Assembly (NCBI GenBank): GCA_013824715.1
Contig: PNOH01000013.1
Coordinates: 1-64,000 of the forward strand
Direction: 5' to 3'
Origin: Odoribacter sp.
GTDB lineage: Bacteria; Bacteroidota; Bacteroidia; Bacteroidales; Prolixibacteraceae
DNA: 64,000 nucleotides
The position numbers and the translations under genes are program-made. Positions 48,942-57,837 of this stretch are shown one piece after another (within the stretch, counting starts at the first letter, position 1; the number at the start of each line of letters is the position of its first letter). The notes below the pieces were generated by a model that saw only the letters and a program-made list of their open reading frames with translations, made no database searches and was not told where the DNA came from.

Positions 48942-50441
48942 CTATTCTTCCTCTTCTTGGAACACCAGCGCTTCGAAGGTGAACAGTTCGGCTGTTTTCC
49001 AGCCGTTCCAGCCGATTCCGGCCTTATCTTCGGCACAATGCCCCAGAAATTCTTCCTTGCTCCAGCCTGTTGATGTGGCAACCTGAGGCAAAAATGTACC
49101 CATTGATTTTCCTTGCTTCATGTATATACCTTGTTTCCCCAATTCGAATTCGTCAATTGATTTGATCCGTTTCAAAGGTGTCAGCACCGAAATTTCAATG
49201 TGCAACTGGTTAATCTCATTCTCCAGAACTTTGTCGAAGCGATAATCCCTGGTAGCAGAAGCCACGGCCACTGACTGTACCACCTTCCAGAGTGGCTGGT
49301 TTGGCTCAAAACGGCCGATACAACCCCGCAAAATGTGATTTTTGCTAAGTGTGACAAATGCACCACACGGGGTTTTTACACTAACACGCAGGTTGGAAGT
49401 ATCAACTTTAGGAGTAGTTCCTTTTTTGATATATTCTGTAATGGTTTCCCGGGCAAGTATTAGCAGGTACTTTTTATCCTCGCTGCTGATCGAAAATTGA
49501 TTGGGCTCATAGTGTGCTTTTCCCTCGTAAAATGAAATGGCATAATATCCAACTACACGGTCCTTTCCACCATACGACGAGTCGCCGGAGTTTTTATACT
49601 GAATCAAATCAACTGAAATGCCTCTTATTTGTTCGGTCATGTTGAGCAAGGTCAGCACCGAACTCCATCCGCACAAACTGGTTACCAAACCCGGAATGTT
49701 TTTCTTTTCGTTGCTATCCAGTGCGGCAATCAGCTTCGGGGCCTTATTGCTTTGAATGGCCTCAGCAGTTGTCTGGTCAGCTTTTCGTGCGTCTTCATAT
49801 TCAGGGTAATGCGAAAAATCACTGCTGATCACAAAAAGGTTTTTTTTATTCAGGTATGGTCTAAAAACCTCGGCCAGTTTTTGGGCCGTTTCAACTGTTG
49901 CTGACCCAATGATGACTGGCACAATCTTAAAATCCGTTTTCAGGTGAACCTGCAAAAATGGCAATTGTACCTCGATGCTGTGCTCATTTTTGTGAGGTTC
50001 GGGATAGTCCTTCAGGATTTTATTTTCTGCAACCAGCTTTTTTGCAAAATCCACATCAACAGGAACAATGCCAAGCGGTGTTTCGTAATTTCCGGAACAA
50101 TAAACCGAAGCGCCGTTGAATGAGGTGGTGTGGCTCGAACCAATGACAAAAATCCGCTCAAATTTGAGGTTGGGATCAATTTGGTTAAAAGCCGAAGCCG
50201 CTACTTCACCGCTAAAAACATAACCGGCATGAGGAACTACAATGGCCAGCGGAGAATTTCCTGACTTTCTTTTCATGGCCTTTGAAAAAAACACCTGCAA
50301 CTGGGCTTTTAATTCGGCCGGTTTATCGGTATAAAATCGGCCGGCGGCATAAGGTTTTCGGTTTTGAAGTGTTTCCATAGCTAAACTTTTTGCACAAATT
50401 AAACTTACCAAAACCACGGTAATGAAGTGTTTCGCTTGCAT
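48942..50441 (-). CDS. Exported Memo-AMMECR1 fusion (AmmeMemoRadiSam proteins B and A)
   Basis: The 499-residue protein has a clear Sec signal peptide (1-22) followed by a Memo domain (about 25-305) and an AMMECR1 domain (about 315-499). Memo metal ligands are in place: His71 in VVPHAGYV, His104 in GSSHTTSF and Cys257 in SLCGWSS, matching the human iron-binding set. The AMMECR1 part has the LRGCIGRF motif. Memo and AMMECR1 are elsewhere separate or fused and are usually treated as cytoplasmic. Here export is indicated. It is the first gene of the module. A TAACTTTA box at 50461-50468 may be its promoter. Confidence 0.88.
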   Translation of the reverse strand: MQAKHFITVVLVSLICAKSLAMETLQNRKPYAAGRFYTDKPAELKAQLQVFFSKAMKRKSGNSPLAIVVPHAGYVFSGEVAASAFNQIDPNLKFERIFVIGSSHTTSFNGASVYCSGNYETPLGIVPVDVDFAKKLVAENKILKDYPEPHKNEHSIEVQLPFLQVHLKTDFKIVPVIIGSATVETAQKLAEVFRPYLNKKNLFVISSDFSHYPEYEDARKADQTTAEAIQSNKAPKLIAALDSNEKKNIPGLVTSLCGWSSVLTLLNMTEQIRGISVDLIQYKNSGDSSYGGKDRVVGYYAISFYEGKAHYEPNQFSISSEDKKYLLILARETITEYIKKGTTPKVDTSNLRVSVKTPCGAFVTLSKNHILRGCIGRFEPNQPLWKVVQSVAVASATRDYRFDKVLENEINQLHIEISVLTPLKRIKSIDEFELGKQGIYMKQGKSMGTFLPQVATSTGWSKEEFLGHCAEDKAGIGWNGWKTAELFTFEALVFQEEEE

Positions 50442-50569
50442 GGCTAAAGGTTTAAAGGAATAAAGTTACTACATATTTGAAGGAATCGAACTGTCGGGCG
50501 TTTGTTTATGAGCCGCTACAAAACTATGGCCGCATTGTATTACTTTTACGAAGTTCAAAAAGATACACT

Positions 50570-52768
50570 GTGAGCCAAAAAATTTTGCTGATCACTCCGC
50601 CGTTTACGCAACTGAACACACCCTATCCGGCAACGGCTTACCTGAAAGGATTTTTAAATACCCAAACTATTTCTTCCTATCAGTGCGATCTGGGTATCGT
50701 AACTATTCTGGCTTTGTTTTCTTCAGAAGGATTGAAATCGCTTTTCTCGGAACTCGCAACACGAAACCCGCAACTAACAGATAACACCCGGCGCATCTAC
50801 AATCTTCGCGCAAGCTACATCCAGACCATTGATCAGGTCATTGCCTTTTTGCAGGAGAAGAATGTTGTATTGGCTCATGTGATTTGCGAAGGAAATTATT
50901 TGCCCCAAGCTTCAAGGTTTGCCCAAACGGAAGATATGGAATGGGCATTCGGAACGATGGGAACCCGCGACAAAGCCAAGCACCTGGCCACGCTTTACCT
51001 CGAAGATTTATCGGATCTGATAGTGGAAGCCGTTGATCCGCATTTTGGGTTTAGCCGCTATGCCGAACGACTGGGCCGGTCAGCGGCAACCTTCGATGAA
51101 TTGAATGCTGCATTAAATTCACCGGAAAGTTTTATCGATCGGCTTATGTTGAAACTGCTTCAGGAGAAAATTGAACTCTGCAAACCTACCCTGGTGGCCT
51201 TTTCAGTTCCATTCCCCGGAAATTTGTACAGCGCATTTAAATGCGGACAATACATAAAAAAGAATTTTCCTGAACTGAAAATTGTGATGGGCGGTGGTTT
51301 TCCAAATACTGAATTGCGTTCATTGACTGATCCGCGGGTTTTTGATTATTTCGATTTTATTACCCTCGACGATGGCGAAACTCCTTTGCTGAACCTGATT
51401 GAATACCTCGACGGAAACCGCACCAAAGCAGAACTGAAAAGAACTTTTGCGTTGGAAAACGGCGAAGTTGTTTACCTGAATGGCTCAACACAAGCCGACT
51501 TTTCACAGTTCGAAGCCGGAACTCCGGATTATTCCGATTTTCGACTGGACAGCTACCTTTCGGTAATTGAAATTGTGAACCCGATGCACCGCCTCTGGAG
51601 CGATGGCCGCTGGAACAAACTCACGCTGGCCCATGGTTGTTACTGGGGAAGATGTACGTTTTGCGATACTTCGCTCGATTACATCCGCCGATATGAACCC
51701 AACACCGTGCAGGTTTTGTGCAACCGAATCGAAGAAATGATCAGCCAGACCGGGCAAATCGGCTTTCATTTTGTGGATGAAGCTGCACCGCCAGCTCTCA
51801 TGCGCGCTTTGGCATTGGAAATCATTCGCCGGAAACTTACCGTGGTTTGGTGGACAAACATCCGCTTCGAAAAAAGCTTTACTTACGACCTGTGTTTACT
51901 CCTCAAAGAATCCGGCTGTATCGCGGTTTCCGGAGGTCTGGAAGTGGCCTCCGACCGACTGTTGGGCATGATCAATAAAGGTGTGAGCGTGGCTAAAGTT
52001 GCTAAAGTGACCGACAATTTCACCAGGGCCGGAATCATGGTTCACGCTTACCTGATGTATGGATTCCCGACTCAAACGGCCCAGGAAACCATCGATTCGC
52101 TGGAAGTGGTGCGGCAGTTGTTCGAAGCAGGAGTGATTCAGTCCGGTTTCTGGCATCAGTTTGCCATGACTGCCCACAGTCCGGTTGGTCTGAATCCGTC
52201 TCAGTTTAAGGTGATAATTGAAAATGAAAAATCCGGAACATTTGCCAACAATGATTTGATTCACAGCGATGCAACCGGAGCAAATCATGAACTTTTCAGT
52301 GAAGGGTTAAAAAAATCGCTGTTCAATTACATGCATGGCATTTGTTTTGATTTTCCGCTTCAGGATTGGTTCGATTTTAAAGTACCCAAAACGACTGCTG
52401 CTCCGAACTACATTCAGGAAGCCATTGATCAGCAGGAATATGAACCGGCCAGTCCGAATGCTAAAATCGTTTGGCTGGGTGGAATTCCATTGATCCGAAT
52501 CTATACCAGAAAAAAGAAAAACAAATCATTTGAAATGGCTGAACTCACCTTCCCAAACAAAAAAAAGGATTTGGTGATTCAGTTGAAACAGCAGGAAGGG
52601 AAATGGTTATTTGCACAAATTCCTGAACTTTCAGTAGATAATTCAATCCAAATTACCTTTGGTGAACTCGAAAAAAGCTTCGAACAACACACCGGCAACG
52701 ACTTTGTACTTTTCTGGAATAGCCCGGCGATGAAGGAATTGCGGGAAAATGGGTTGCTGATGTTGTAA
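50570..52768 (+). CDS. B12-binding-type radical SAM protein
   Basis: I prefer the GTG at 50570 (732 residues): conservation begins at SQKILLITPPF, and a TACTTTTA promoter-like box at 50541-50548 falls inside a longer frame starting at 50477. The N-terminal half resembles a cobalamin-binding Rossmann domain (KPTLVAFSVPF, KIVMGGGFPNTE, LDDGETPLLNL) but lacks the DxHxxG histidine. The radical SAM motif near residue 357 is CYWGRCTFC, a C-x4-C-x2-C spacing instead of C-x3-C-x2-C. A TIM-barrel core follows, with a C-terminal domain of about 150 residues. Substrate unknown. Its divergent position beside the AmmeMemoRadiSam genes may be coincidental. Confidence 0.78.
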   Translation: MSQKILLITPPFTQLNTPYPATAYLKGFLNTQTISSYQCDLGIVTILALFSSEGLKSLFSELATRNPQLTDNTRRIYNLRASYIQTIDQVIAFLQEKNVVLAHVICEGNYLPQASRFAQTEDMEWAFGTMGTRDKAKHLATLYLEDLSDLIVEAVDPHFGFSRYAERLGRSAATFDELNAALNSPESFIDRLMLKLLQEKIELCKPTLVAFSVPFPGNLYSAFKCGQYIKKNFPELKIVMGGGFPNTELRSLTDPRVFDYFDFITLDDGETPLLNLIEYLDGNRTKAELKRTFALENGEVVYLNGSTQADFSQFEAGTPDYSDFRLDSYLSVIEIVNPMHRLWSDGRWNKLTLAHGCYWGRCTFCDTSLDYIRRYEPNTVQVLCNRIEEMISQTGQIGFHFVDEAAPPALMRALALEIIRRKLTVVWWTNIRFEKSFTYDLCLLLKESGCIAVSGGLEVASDRLLGMINKGVSVAKVAKVTDNFTRAGIMVHAYLMYGFPTQTAQETIDSLEVVRQLFEAGVIQSGFWHQFAMTAHSPVGLNPSQFKVIIENEKSGTFANNDLIHSDATGANHELFSEGLKKSLFNYMHGICFDFPLQDWFDFKVPKTTAAPNYIQEAIDQQEYEPASPNAKIVWLGGIPLIRIYTRKKKNKSFEMAELTFPNKKKDLVIQLKQQEGKWLFAQIPELSVDNSIQITFGELEKSFEQHTGNDFVLFWNSPAMKELRENGLLML

Positions 52769-52793
52769 ATGAAATTCAAAACAAAAAATTAAA

Positions 52794-53135
52794 ATGAAAG
52801 ATGTATTAACATTCAAAGGTTTTATCGGATCGGTACATTTTAGTACTGATGACCGGGTTTTCTTCGGCAAAATTGAAGGTATAAATGATTTGGTCACCTT
52901 CGAAGGCACAACCGTTGACGAACTTGAGAATGCATTTAAATCAATGATTGAGGAACACATCAATGATTGTAAAGAAGAAGGGAAATCAGTAGAAAAATCT
53001 TACAAGGGCAGTTTTAATGTCCGGATTAGCCCGGATTTACACCGTCAAGCAACACAAATTGCCAGTGTTGAGGGAATAACTCTGAACCAGCTTGTTCAAA
53101 GGGCTATTCAGCGCGAACTCGAAACGGGAAATTAA
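52794..53135 (+). CDS. HicB-family antitoxin-like protein, orphan
   Basis: The 113-residue protein has a partial RNase H-like HicB domain (VHFSTDDRVFFGKIEGINDLVTFEGTT, then ELENAFKSMIEEHI) and a C-terminal ribbon-helix-helix DNA-binding domain (FNVRISPDLHRQATQIA...LNQLVQRAIQREL). HicB normally neutralises the HicA mRNA interferase, encoded within a few bases. No HicA-like frame (a small protein with a conserved histidine) lies on either side, so this is an orphan, perhaps acting as a regulator. Its stop codon overlaps the stop of the convergent lipid-kinase gene by 4 bp. Confidence 0.8.
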   Translation: MKDVLTFKGFIGSVHFSTDDRVFFGKIEGINDLVTFEGTTVDELENAFKSMIEEHINDCKEEGKSVEKSYKGSFNVRISPDLHRQATQIASVEGITLNQLVQRAIQRELETGN

Positions 53136-54082
53136 GATATCAGATCTAAATCATCAAAGGCAAAGGATATACTGCAAGGTAAAAAGCCAACCGGATCGCC
53201 ATCAGCTTCCACTTCCACCTGTTGGGGCGATGATAATTGGACCTGTTGGGAATAGTCGAGAGAAAGGTAGTTACTGTTTATAAAGGGCTTTCCGCTATAA
53301 ACCTTTCGAAGGAGTGGAACAATGCAAAAGAGATTTAAATTTTGGACGATTAATCTGTAAAATTTCTTTCCCTGGTCAGTGAAATGCACCGGGACCTGAA
53401 TCCCTGAAGCAATATATGGAGTAATCCCAATGGATAAATTGGTTAGTTTGCTCAGGCTAATTTCACGACCATTTTCCTCACAGATCACTGGAACAGATTT
53501 GAATCGAACCAACAGTCCAACCAATGATAAAAGTGTACCCCAAAAGTCGCCCAATTTGCGTCGGATGCCACCATTGGCCTTACGAGCCAGCATGGCGCCC
53601 AACCCAATATTGGCGCAACAAACAAAATAATGAACTGTTGATTGATGCATAACTTCCATTGATTCAGTCAAATCAGGCGGTTCAAACGAGATCATCCCGA
53701 CCGGAATAGTAATATATTTTCCTTTTAGAATGGAATCAACTGCCTCGTCAATATTTACAGGAATGTCATAGCTTCGGTTAAAATCCGGACTGGTACCGGT
53801 ATAAATCACTCCAAATTTAGCTTCCGAAATCCGATGTCCATCATTCGTATAAAAACCGTTTACAACGGCATTTATAGTTCCGTCACCTCCGACCGCCACA
53901 ATGGTTTTGTATCCTTTCAGGTTGGCATCACGCGACAAAAGGGTTGCATGATCCAGATCCAATGTGTTATGGTATTCAAAATCAACACCGCTTTGGGTGA
54001 TCAACTTGATAATCTTGTCGAATGTTTGCCGACTTCGGCCCGAATGTGAGCCGGGATTCATGATCAGGAAAATATCTTTCAT
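53132..54082 (-). CDS. Diacylglycerol kinase-family lipid kinase
   Basis: The 316-residue protein has the catalytic GGDGT (65-69, in AVGGDGTINAVVNG) and the N-terminal FLIMNPGSHSGRS phosphate-binding region of the DAGK/YegS/ceramide-kinase superfamily. Members phosphorylate hydroxyl groups of diacylglycerol, sphingoid bases or ceramide. It is the last gene of an eight-gene operon that also contains an alpha-oxoamine synthase and an acyl carrier protein, so a sphingoid- or ceramide-type lipid made by its neighbours is the preferred guess for the substrate. No signal peptide. Likely peripheral at the inner membrane. Confidence 0.82.
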   Translation of the reverse strand: MKDIFLIMNPGSHSGRSRQTFDKIIKLITQSGVDFEYHNTLDLDHATLLSRDANLKGYKTIVAVGGDGTINAVVNGFYTNDGHRISEAKFGVIYTGTSPDFNRSYDIPVNIDEAVDSILKGKYITIPVGMISFEPPDLTESMEVMHQSTVHYFVCCANIGLGAMLARKANGGIRRKLGDFWGTLLSLVGLLVRFKSVPVICEENGREISLSKLTNLSIGITPYIASGIQVPVHFTDQGKKFYRLIVQNLNLFCIVPLLRKVYSGKPFINSNYLSLDYSQQVQLSSPQQVEVEADGDPVGFLPCSISFAFDDLDLIS

Positions 54083-54123
54083 GCAAAGGATTGTTTATTA
54101 TTTTGACTGAATATCATCCAAAC

Positions 54124-55299
54124 TCAGGGATGTTTCATTTGCAGTATGGTTTCTTCGGCCCGTTGAATGATTTCTTCGCGCATATTGGCCGCTGCAATCA
54201 ACCTGATCCGTTCTTCATTCTGAGGAACCGAAGGATACACGAAGGCGGTGGTCATGATATGTTTATCCCAAAAGGATTTTGACAGTTGGATGGTTTCAAG
54301 CGAATTGCCTGATTTAACCGAAGTAATGGGCGCTTTTCCGTTGGTCAGATCAAAGCCTGCGGAAATGAGCGCTGCTTCAATACGTCGTTTCACATTCCAC
54401 ATGCGTTTGCTGAGTTCCGGAAATTCAACCCTGATGATGTCAAGTACCGTTTCGACACCTGCCAAAGCTGAAGGCAGTATGACAGTTGAATATACCAGGC
54501 TTGGGCTGTAGTATTGCATCCACTTCATCAGCGATGCCTTGCCGCAAATTACACCACCAATGTTGGCCAAAGCTTTACCGAGCGAAGCAGTATAAATTCC
54601 CTGATAATCAGAAATTCCCGAATGCTCCAGAATTCCCCTGCCGCTGGCCCCCAGGACACCAATCCCATGCGAATCGTCCACAACCGGAATGGCATCGTAT
54701 TTCAAACAGAGGTCGTTGATTTCTTTGAACGAAGCTATTGTGCCTTCCGTAGAGAAAACCGATTCGGTGACCACAAAGCTTGTCCGGTATTTACCGCTTT
54801 TCTGCAAAAGCATTTCCAGATAATCCATGTTATTATGCCTGAAAGGAGAAATCTTACAACCTGAATTTTTTATTCCTTCCAACAACGAAGAATGGGCACA
54901 GCGGTCAACAAACACGATATCTTCAGGATTGGCAATGGCATTGAATAGCCCTAAATTGGCCTGATAGCAAGATGGATAAATCAAGGTTTGTTCAGTTCCG
55001 GTGAAATCTGAAATCTTTTGCTCTACGCGGTGGTGCAAATCGGAATAGCCGCTGCAAACGGGTGTTGCGCACAATGAAGAACCATATTTTTCAATCGCTT
55101 TTATACATGCGAGTTTCAACTGCGGATGGTTGGCGATTCCTAAATAATTATTCGAGGCCAAATCAATAAAATGTTCTCCTTCGATGATTATCTCATCGCT
55201 TAATTCCGATTGAACCAAATGGTAAAAAGGATTATGCATGGCTTTTTCAACAATACCCAAATCCAGTTCAAACCGGTTGTAAAAATCAATTTTTTTCAT
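54124..55299 (-). CDS. Alpha-oxoamine synthase (serine palmitoyltransferase / KBL / BioF family)
   Basis: The 391-residue fold-type I PLP enzyme has His136 stacking over PLP (CAHSSLLEG), Asp208 and His211 in VVDDSHGIGVLG and the Schiff-base Lys242 in SLGKALANIGG. The family condenses an amino acid with an acyl thioester. BioF, KBL and serine palmitoyltransferase are hard to tell apart by sequence alone, but the acyl carrier protein 6 bp upstream, the lipid kinase downstream and the lack of biotin genes favour long-chain aminoketone (sphingoid-base-like) synthesis. Which amino acid is used (serine, cysteate, glycine or other) is open. Confidence 0.83.
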   Translation of the reverse strand: MKKIDFYNRFELDLGIVEKAMHNPFYHLVQSELSDEIIIEGEHFIDLASNNYLGIANHPQLKLACIKAIEKYGSSLCATPVCSGYSDLHHRVEQKISDFTGTEQTLIYPSCYQANLGLFNAIANPEDIVFVDRCAHSSLLEGIKNSGCKISPFRHNNMDYLEMLLQKSGKYRTSFVVTESVFSTEGTIASFKEINDLCLKYDAIPVVDDSHGIGVLGASGRGILEHSGISDYQGIYTASLGKALANIGGVICGKASLMKWMQYYSPSLVYSTVILPSALAGVETVLDIIRVEFPELSKRMWNVKRRIEAALISAGFDLTNGKAPITSVKSGNSLETIQLSKSFWDKHIMTTAFVYPSVPQNEERIRLIAAANMREEIIQRAEETILQMKHP

Positions 55300-55305
55300 G
55301 ATTTA

Positions 55306-55542
55306 CTATTTATGTATCTCGGCTTCCAAAATCTCAATAATATCTTGTACCGTTTTAATTTTCCCGACTTCACCCATATCAACCTCGTACGAAAATTCCG
55401 ATTCAATGGCATTGATAACCATCAGCATATCCAGCGAATCAAGAAACAGATCGTCGGTTAAACTCATATCCGTAGTGATGGGATATTTGATTTCTTTAAC
55501 CGATCGGACAATCTCAATAACTTTTTCTTCTGTTGTTTTCAT
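55306..55542 (-). CDS. Acyl carrier protein of the aminolipid operon
   Basis: The 78-residue acidic protein has the phosphopantetheine site DSLDM (Asp35-Ser36-Leu37-Asp38-Met39) in a four-helix ACP pattern. It is separate from the usual fatty-acid-synthesis context (no fabD, fabF or fabG beside it) and sits between the OYE-family and alpha-oxoamine synthase genes, 21 and 6 bp away. It probably carries the acyl chain given to the synthase, as the dedicated ACP does in bacterial sphingolipid loci. Confidence 0.85.
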   Translation of the reverse strand: MKTTEEKVIEIVRSVKEIKYPITTDMSLTDDLFLDSLDMLMVINAIESEFSYEVDMGEVGKIKTVQDIIEILEAEIHK

Positions 55543-55563
55543 GGGTTATTTGATATTATTGGT

Positions 55564-56796
55564 TTATATTTCTATCGGGGAAGGGATGTGTGTCCTCGGC
55601 TGATGGTGATAACATCTGGTAGGATGCAACGAATCGCACATCACGGCACATTGGTTACAACTTACACATTTGCTCTCGTAAAACGGATCTTTTTTCAGTT
55701 TCAGTACCAGGTTGGGCTCTGTAATAAACGGGCGGCACAGGCTTACAAAATCGATCCCGCAATCGTGGATCGCATGATTGATCTCACTTCCGCTTCTGAA
55801 ACCGCCCACTACAATAATCGGGATACGTGTAACTTTACGAGCAAGAAGCGCATAAGGCAGGTTATACATGGGTTGAAGCACAAAAAACCGTTTTTTCATC
55901 GAAGGAAAAATCATGTTTCGGGCAATCCATTTATAGAAAGGACTCTTCCCTTTATAAATATTGTTTTCAGCTAGGATACATTCACCGGGAAAATCACCCC
56001 TGAAAATATTAAACGGAGCATCCATCGTGCCGTAGCTGATTTCGATGGCGCTGACCTGCATCTTGTCGAGAAAATCAATCAGATGAAGAAACTGATCCTG
56101 CGAAAAAGGTTTTTTGTAATCGTCGGAAGCGCTGATCTTGACCAGTATCGGGAAATCATGACCACATTTATCCCTGATATTTTCAATTATTTTTTGCAGG
56201 AAGAGTGTTCCCACATTAGTTACAAGATCGGGTTTAAACTCGTCTGTCCGGTTGTTTATTGAAGAAAGCAGAAACTGATGTATCAGATAGCCATGTGCAG
56301 CATGTAACTGAACACCGTCAAAACCTGCTTTTTGGGCAAGTAATGCTGCCTTGCCAAACGAACTAATTAATCCAGATATCTCTGGAATTGTCAGTACATG
56401 GGGTATTTCTTTAAAGTATTCCGATTTTTTCGATGAAACCCCAACCACCGGGCATCCGGTAACCGAACTCAAGGTTTGACGGCCGGTATGGGCAATTTGC
56501 AGAAAAGCCTTGCACTCGTACCCATGCAACATTTCTGTCAATCCCGAAAAAGAGTTCATCATTTCCGGAGAATCGCATCCGGCCTGCCCGGGATGCATCG
56601 CTTTGCCATTCCGGGTGACATAGGCAAAGCCGGTAATAACAGCGGCAACATCGTGGGCAGCTAAATGCTTGTAAATATGGAAGTACGACTCAGTCGGAAA
56701 ACCATGTTCGTCGGCAGCTCCTTCAAACGTGGCCGACCGGATAATCCTGTTTTTCAGCCTGACTGAGCCAATATATGCCTCTTCAAATATTTCCAT
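55564..56796 (-). CDS. Old-Yellow-Enzyme-family NADH:flavin oxidoreductase with a C-terminal cysteine cluster
   Basis: The 410-residue protein is a TIM-barrel OYE: LKNRIIRSATFEG at the N-terminus, AHTGRQT, GFDGVQLHAAHGYLIHQFL with the substrate-binding His pair, and VVGGFRSG near the C-terminus. Cys377, 380, 383 and 387 (CVSCNQCAVMC), with Cys395, resemble the 4Fe-4S site of 2,4-dienoyl-CoA reductases. The FAD/NAD domains that normally follow are absent, so electrons must come from a partner. It would reduce an activated double bond or a ketone-conjugated alkene on the operon's product. Gaps to neighbours are 21 and 9 bp. Confidence 0.82.
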   Translation of the reverse strand: MEIFEEAYIGSVRLKNRIIRSATFEGAADEHGFPTESYFHIYKHLAAHDVAAVITGFAYVTRNGKAMHPGQAGCDSPEMMNSFSGLTEMLHGYECKAFLQIAHTGRQTLSSVTGCPVVGVSSKKSEYFKEIPHVLTIPEISGLISSFGKAALLAQKAGFDGVQLHAAHGYLIHQFLLSSINNRTDEFKPDLVTNVGTLFLQKIIENIRDKCGHDFPILVKISASDDYKKPFSQDQFLHLIDFLDKMQVSAIEISYGTMDAPFNIFRGDFPGECILAENNIYKGKSPFYKWIARNMIFPSMKKRFFVLQPMYNLPYALLARKVTRIPIIVVGGFRSGSEINHAIHDCGIDFVSLCRPFITEPNLVLKLKKDPFYESKCVSCNQCAVMCDSLHPTRCYHHQPRTHIPSPIEI

Positions 56797-56805
56797 GGTG
56801 GTATT

Positions 56806-57825
56806 CTAAGCCTTGATGTTCGTGTGTAAGTTGAACAGGAAGCCTACAAAAACATAGGTTATTAAGAAGAGGATTAATCCCAACTCGGGATTGAAAAGCG
56901 ACACAATACTTGCCTGACCGCAGGTACATGCCCTGAAATTGGTGACCAGTGAATAGTAAGTCATTTCCCCCTGCGGATTTTGGTAATACAAAACGCCGGT
57001 CCATACCTGCAGGAACAAAGTCATCAATCCAAGAATGATGAAGATGTTATTCAATTCAATCTGAAATCCTTTAAAAACGTAATACCCGATCAGGAATAGA
57101 ATAGAGGGCAAAAATGACGCTGCAATAGAAATATATTTGTTTGTAATCAATCCATATTCAACCACAATTGTATTTTTGCCAGCAGCTTTGTCTCCGGTAT
57201 AATCCTTGAAATAGGTGTAATAGGTCATCAGGGCATTCATAATGGCAATTAAAGCCAGAGCGCTGAAACGGCTTCGCGTAAAATAAATTTCCATTGGACC
57301 ACAGGCATAAAACCCATACAGCGCACACATCGAAATCATTACACCAAACACAATATTTCCCCATATTCCATGCCCTTTGGCATATTCATAAATCACGTTT
57401 AAAACGGCTCCGGCCACCAGGGGAAGAATGGCCACAGGCTCAAGATAAAACCAGGTAACCAGAAAAATGACCAGCATTAATAACAAGGACAGGGCCAAAG
57501 CATGATAACGGTTAAGCTCACCTGTAACCATTGGCCGCTGCGGGGCATTAATTTTATCCTCCTTATAACCCAGAAAATCGTTCACTATCTGGTTAATTCC
57601 CCAGGCCAGAAAAAGTATAAGAATAATGACAATCTGTTTGGTAAGCGAGGCCGGGACTTCAATTGTTCTTACAAGTCCTGATGTTCCCCTTTCTCCAATC
57701 GTATTGGCAATAAACTGATAATGGGCTACGCCAACCCACCCGGCAATTCCAGTCACAAAAGAATAGTAGATGCGCATGGATTTTCCATAAGCTTTCAAAA
57801 ATCGGATTGTTGCGGTTCTGTTCAT
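56806..57825 (-). CDS. UbiA-family prenyltransferase
   Basis: The 339-residue membrane protein has eight to nine hydrophobic segments and both UbiA aspartate motifs: Asn82-Asp83 to Asp90 in NDFLGYKED (in place of NDxxDxxxD) and Asp208/Asp212 in KDYTGDKAAGK. Arg97-type and Lys216 residues fit diphosphate binding. Such enzymes attach a prenyl or polyprenyl chain from its diphosphate to an aromatic ring or a sugar/glycerol acceptor. No quinone-ring genes are nearby. In this operon the acceptor could be the aminolipid or its head group. Gaps of 9 and 12 bp show co-transcription. Confidence 0.85.
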   Translation of the reverse strand: MNRTATIRFLKAYGKSMRIYYSFVTGIAGWVGVAHYQFIANTIGERGTSGLVRTIEVPASLTKQIVIILILFLAWGINQIVNDFLGYKEDKINAPQRPMVTGELNRYHALALSLLLMLVIFLVTWFYLEPVAILPLVAGAVLNVIYEYAKGHGIWGNIVFGVMISMCALYGFYACGPMEIYFTRSRFSALALIAIMNALMTYYTYFKDYTGDKAAGKNTIVVEYGLITNKYISIAASFLPSILFLIGYYVFKGFQIELNNIFIILGLMTLFLQVWTGVLYYQNPQGEMTYYSLVTNFRACTCGQASIVSLFNPELGLILFLITYVFVGFLFNLHTNIKA

Positions 57826-57837
57826 TGTGACAGGTTT

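Noticed and set aside
50477-50569. Longer N-terminus of the B12-type radical SAM protein from an ATG at 50477
   Set aside because: The extra 31 residues match nothing, overlap a promoter-like box at 50541-50548, and conservation starts just after the GTG at 50570.
54124-55299. Assignment as BioF (8-amino-7-oxononanoate synthase) of biotin synthesis
   Set aside because: The fold fits, but no other bio genes are present, while an ACP and a lipid kinase flank it. Kept at family level.
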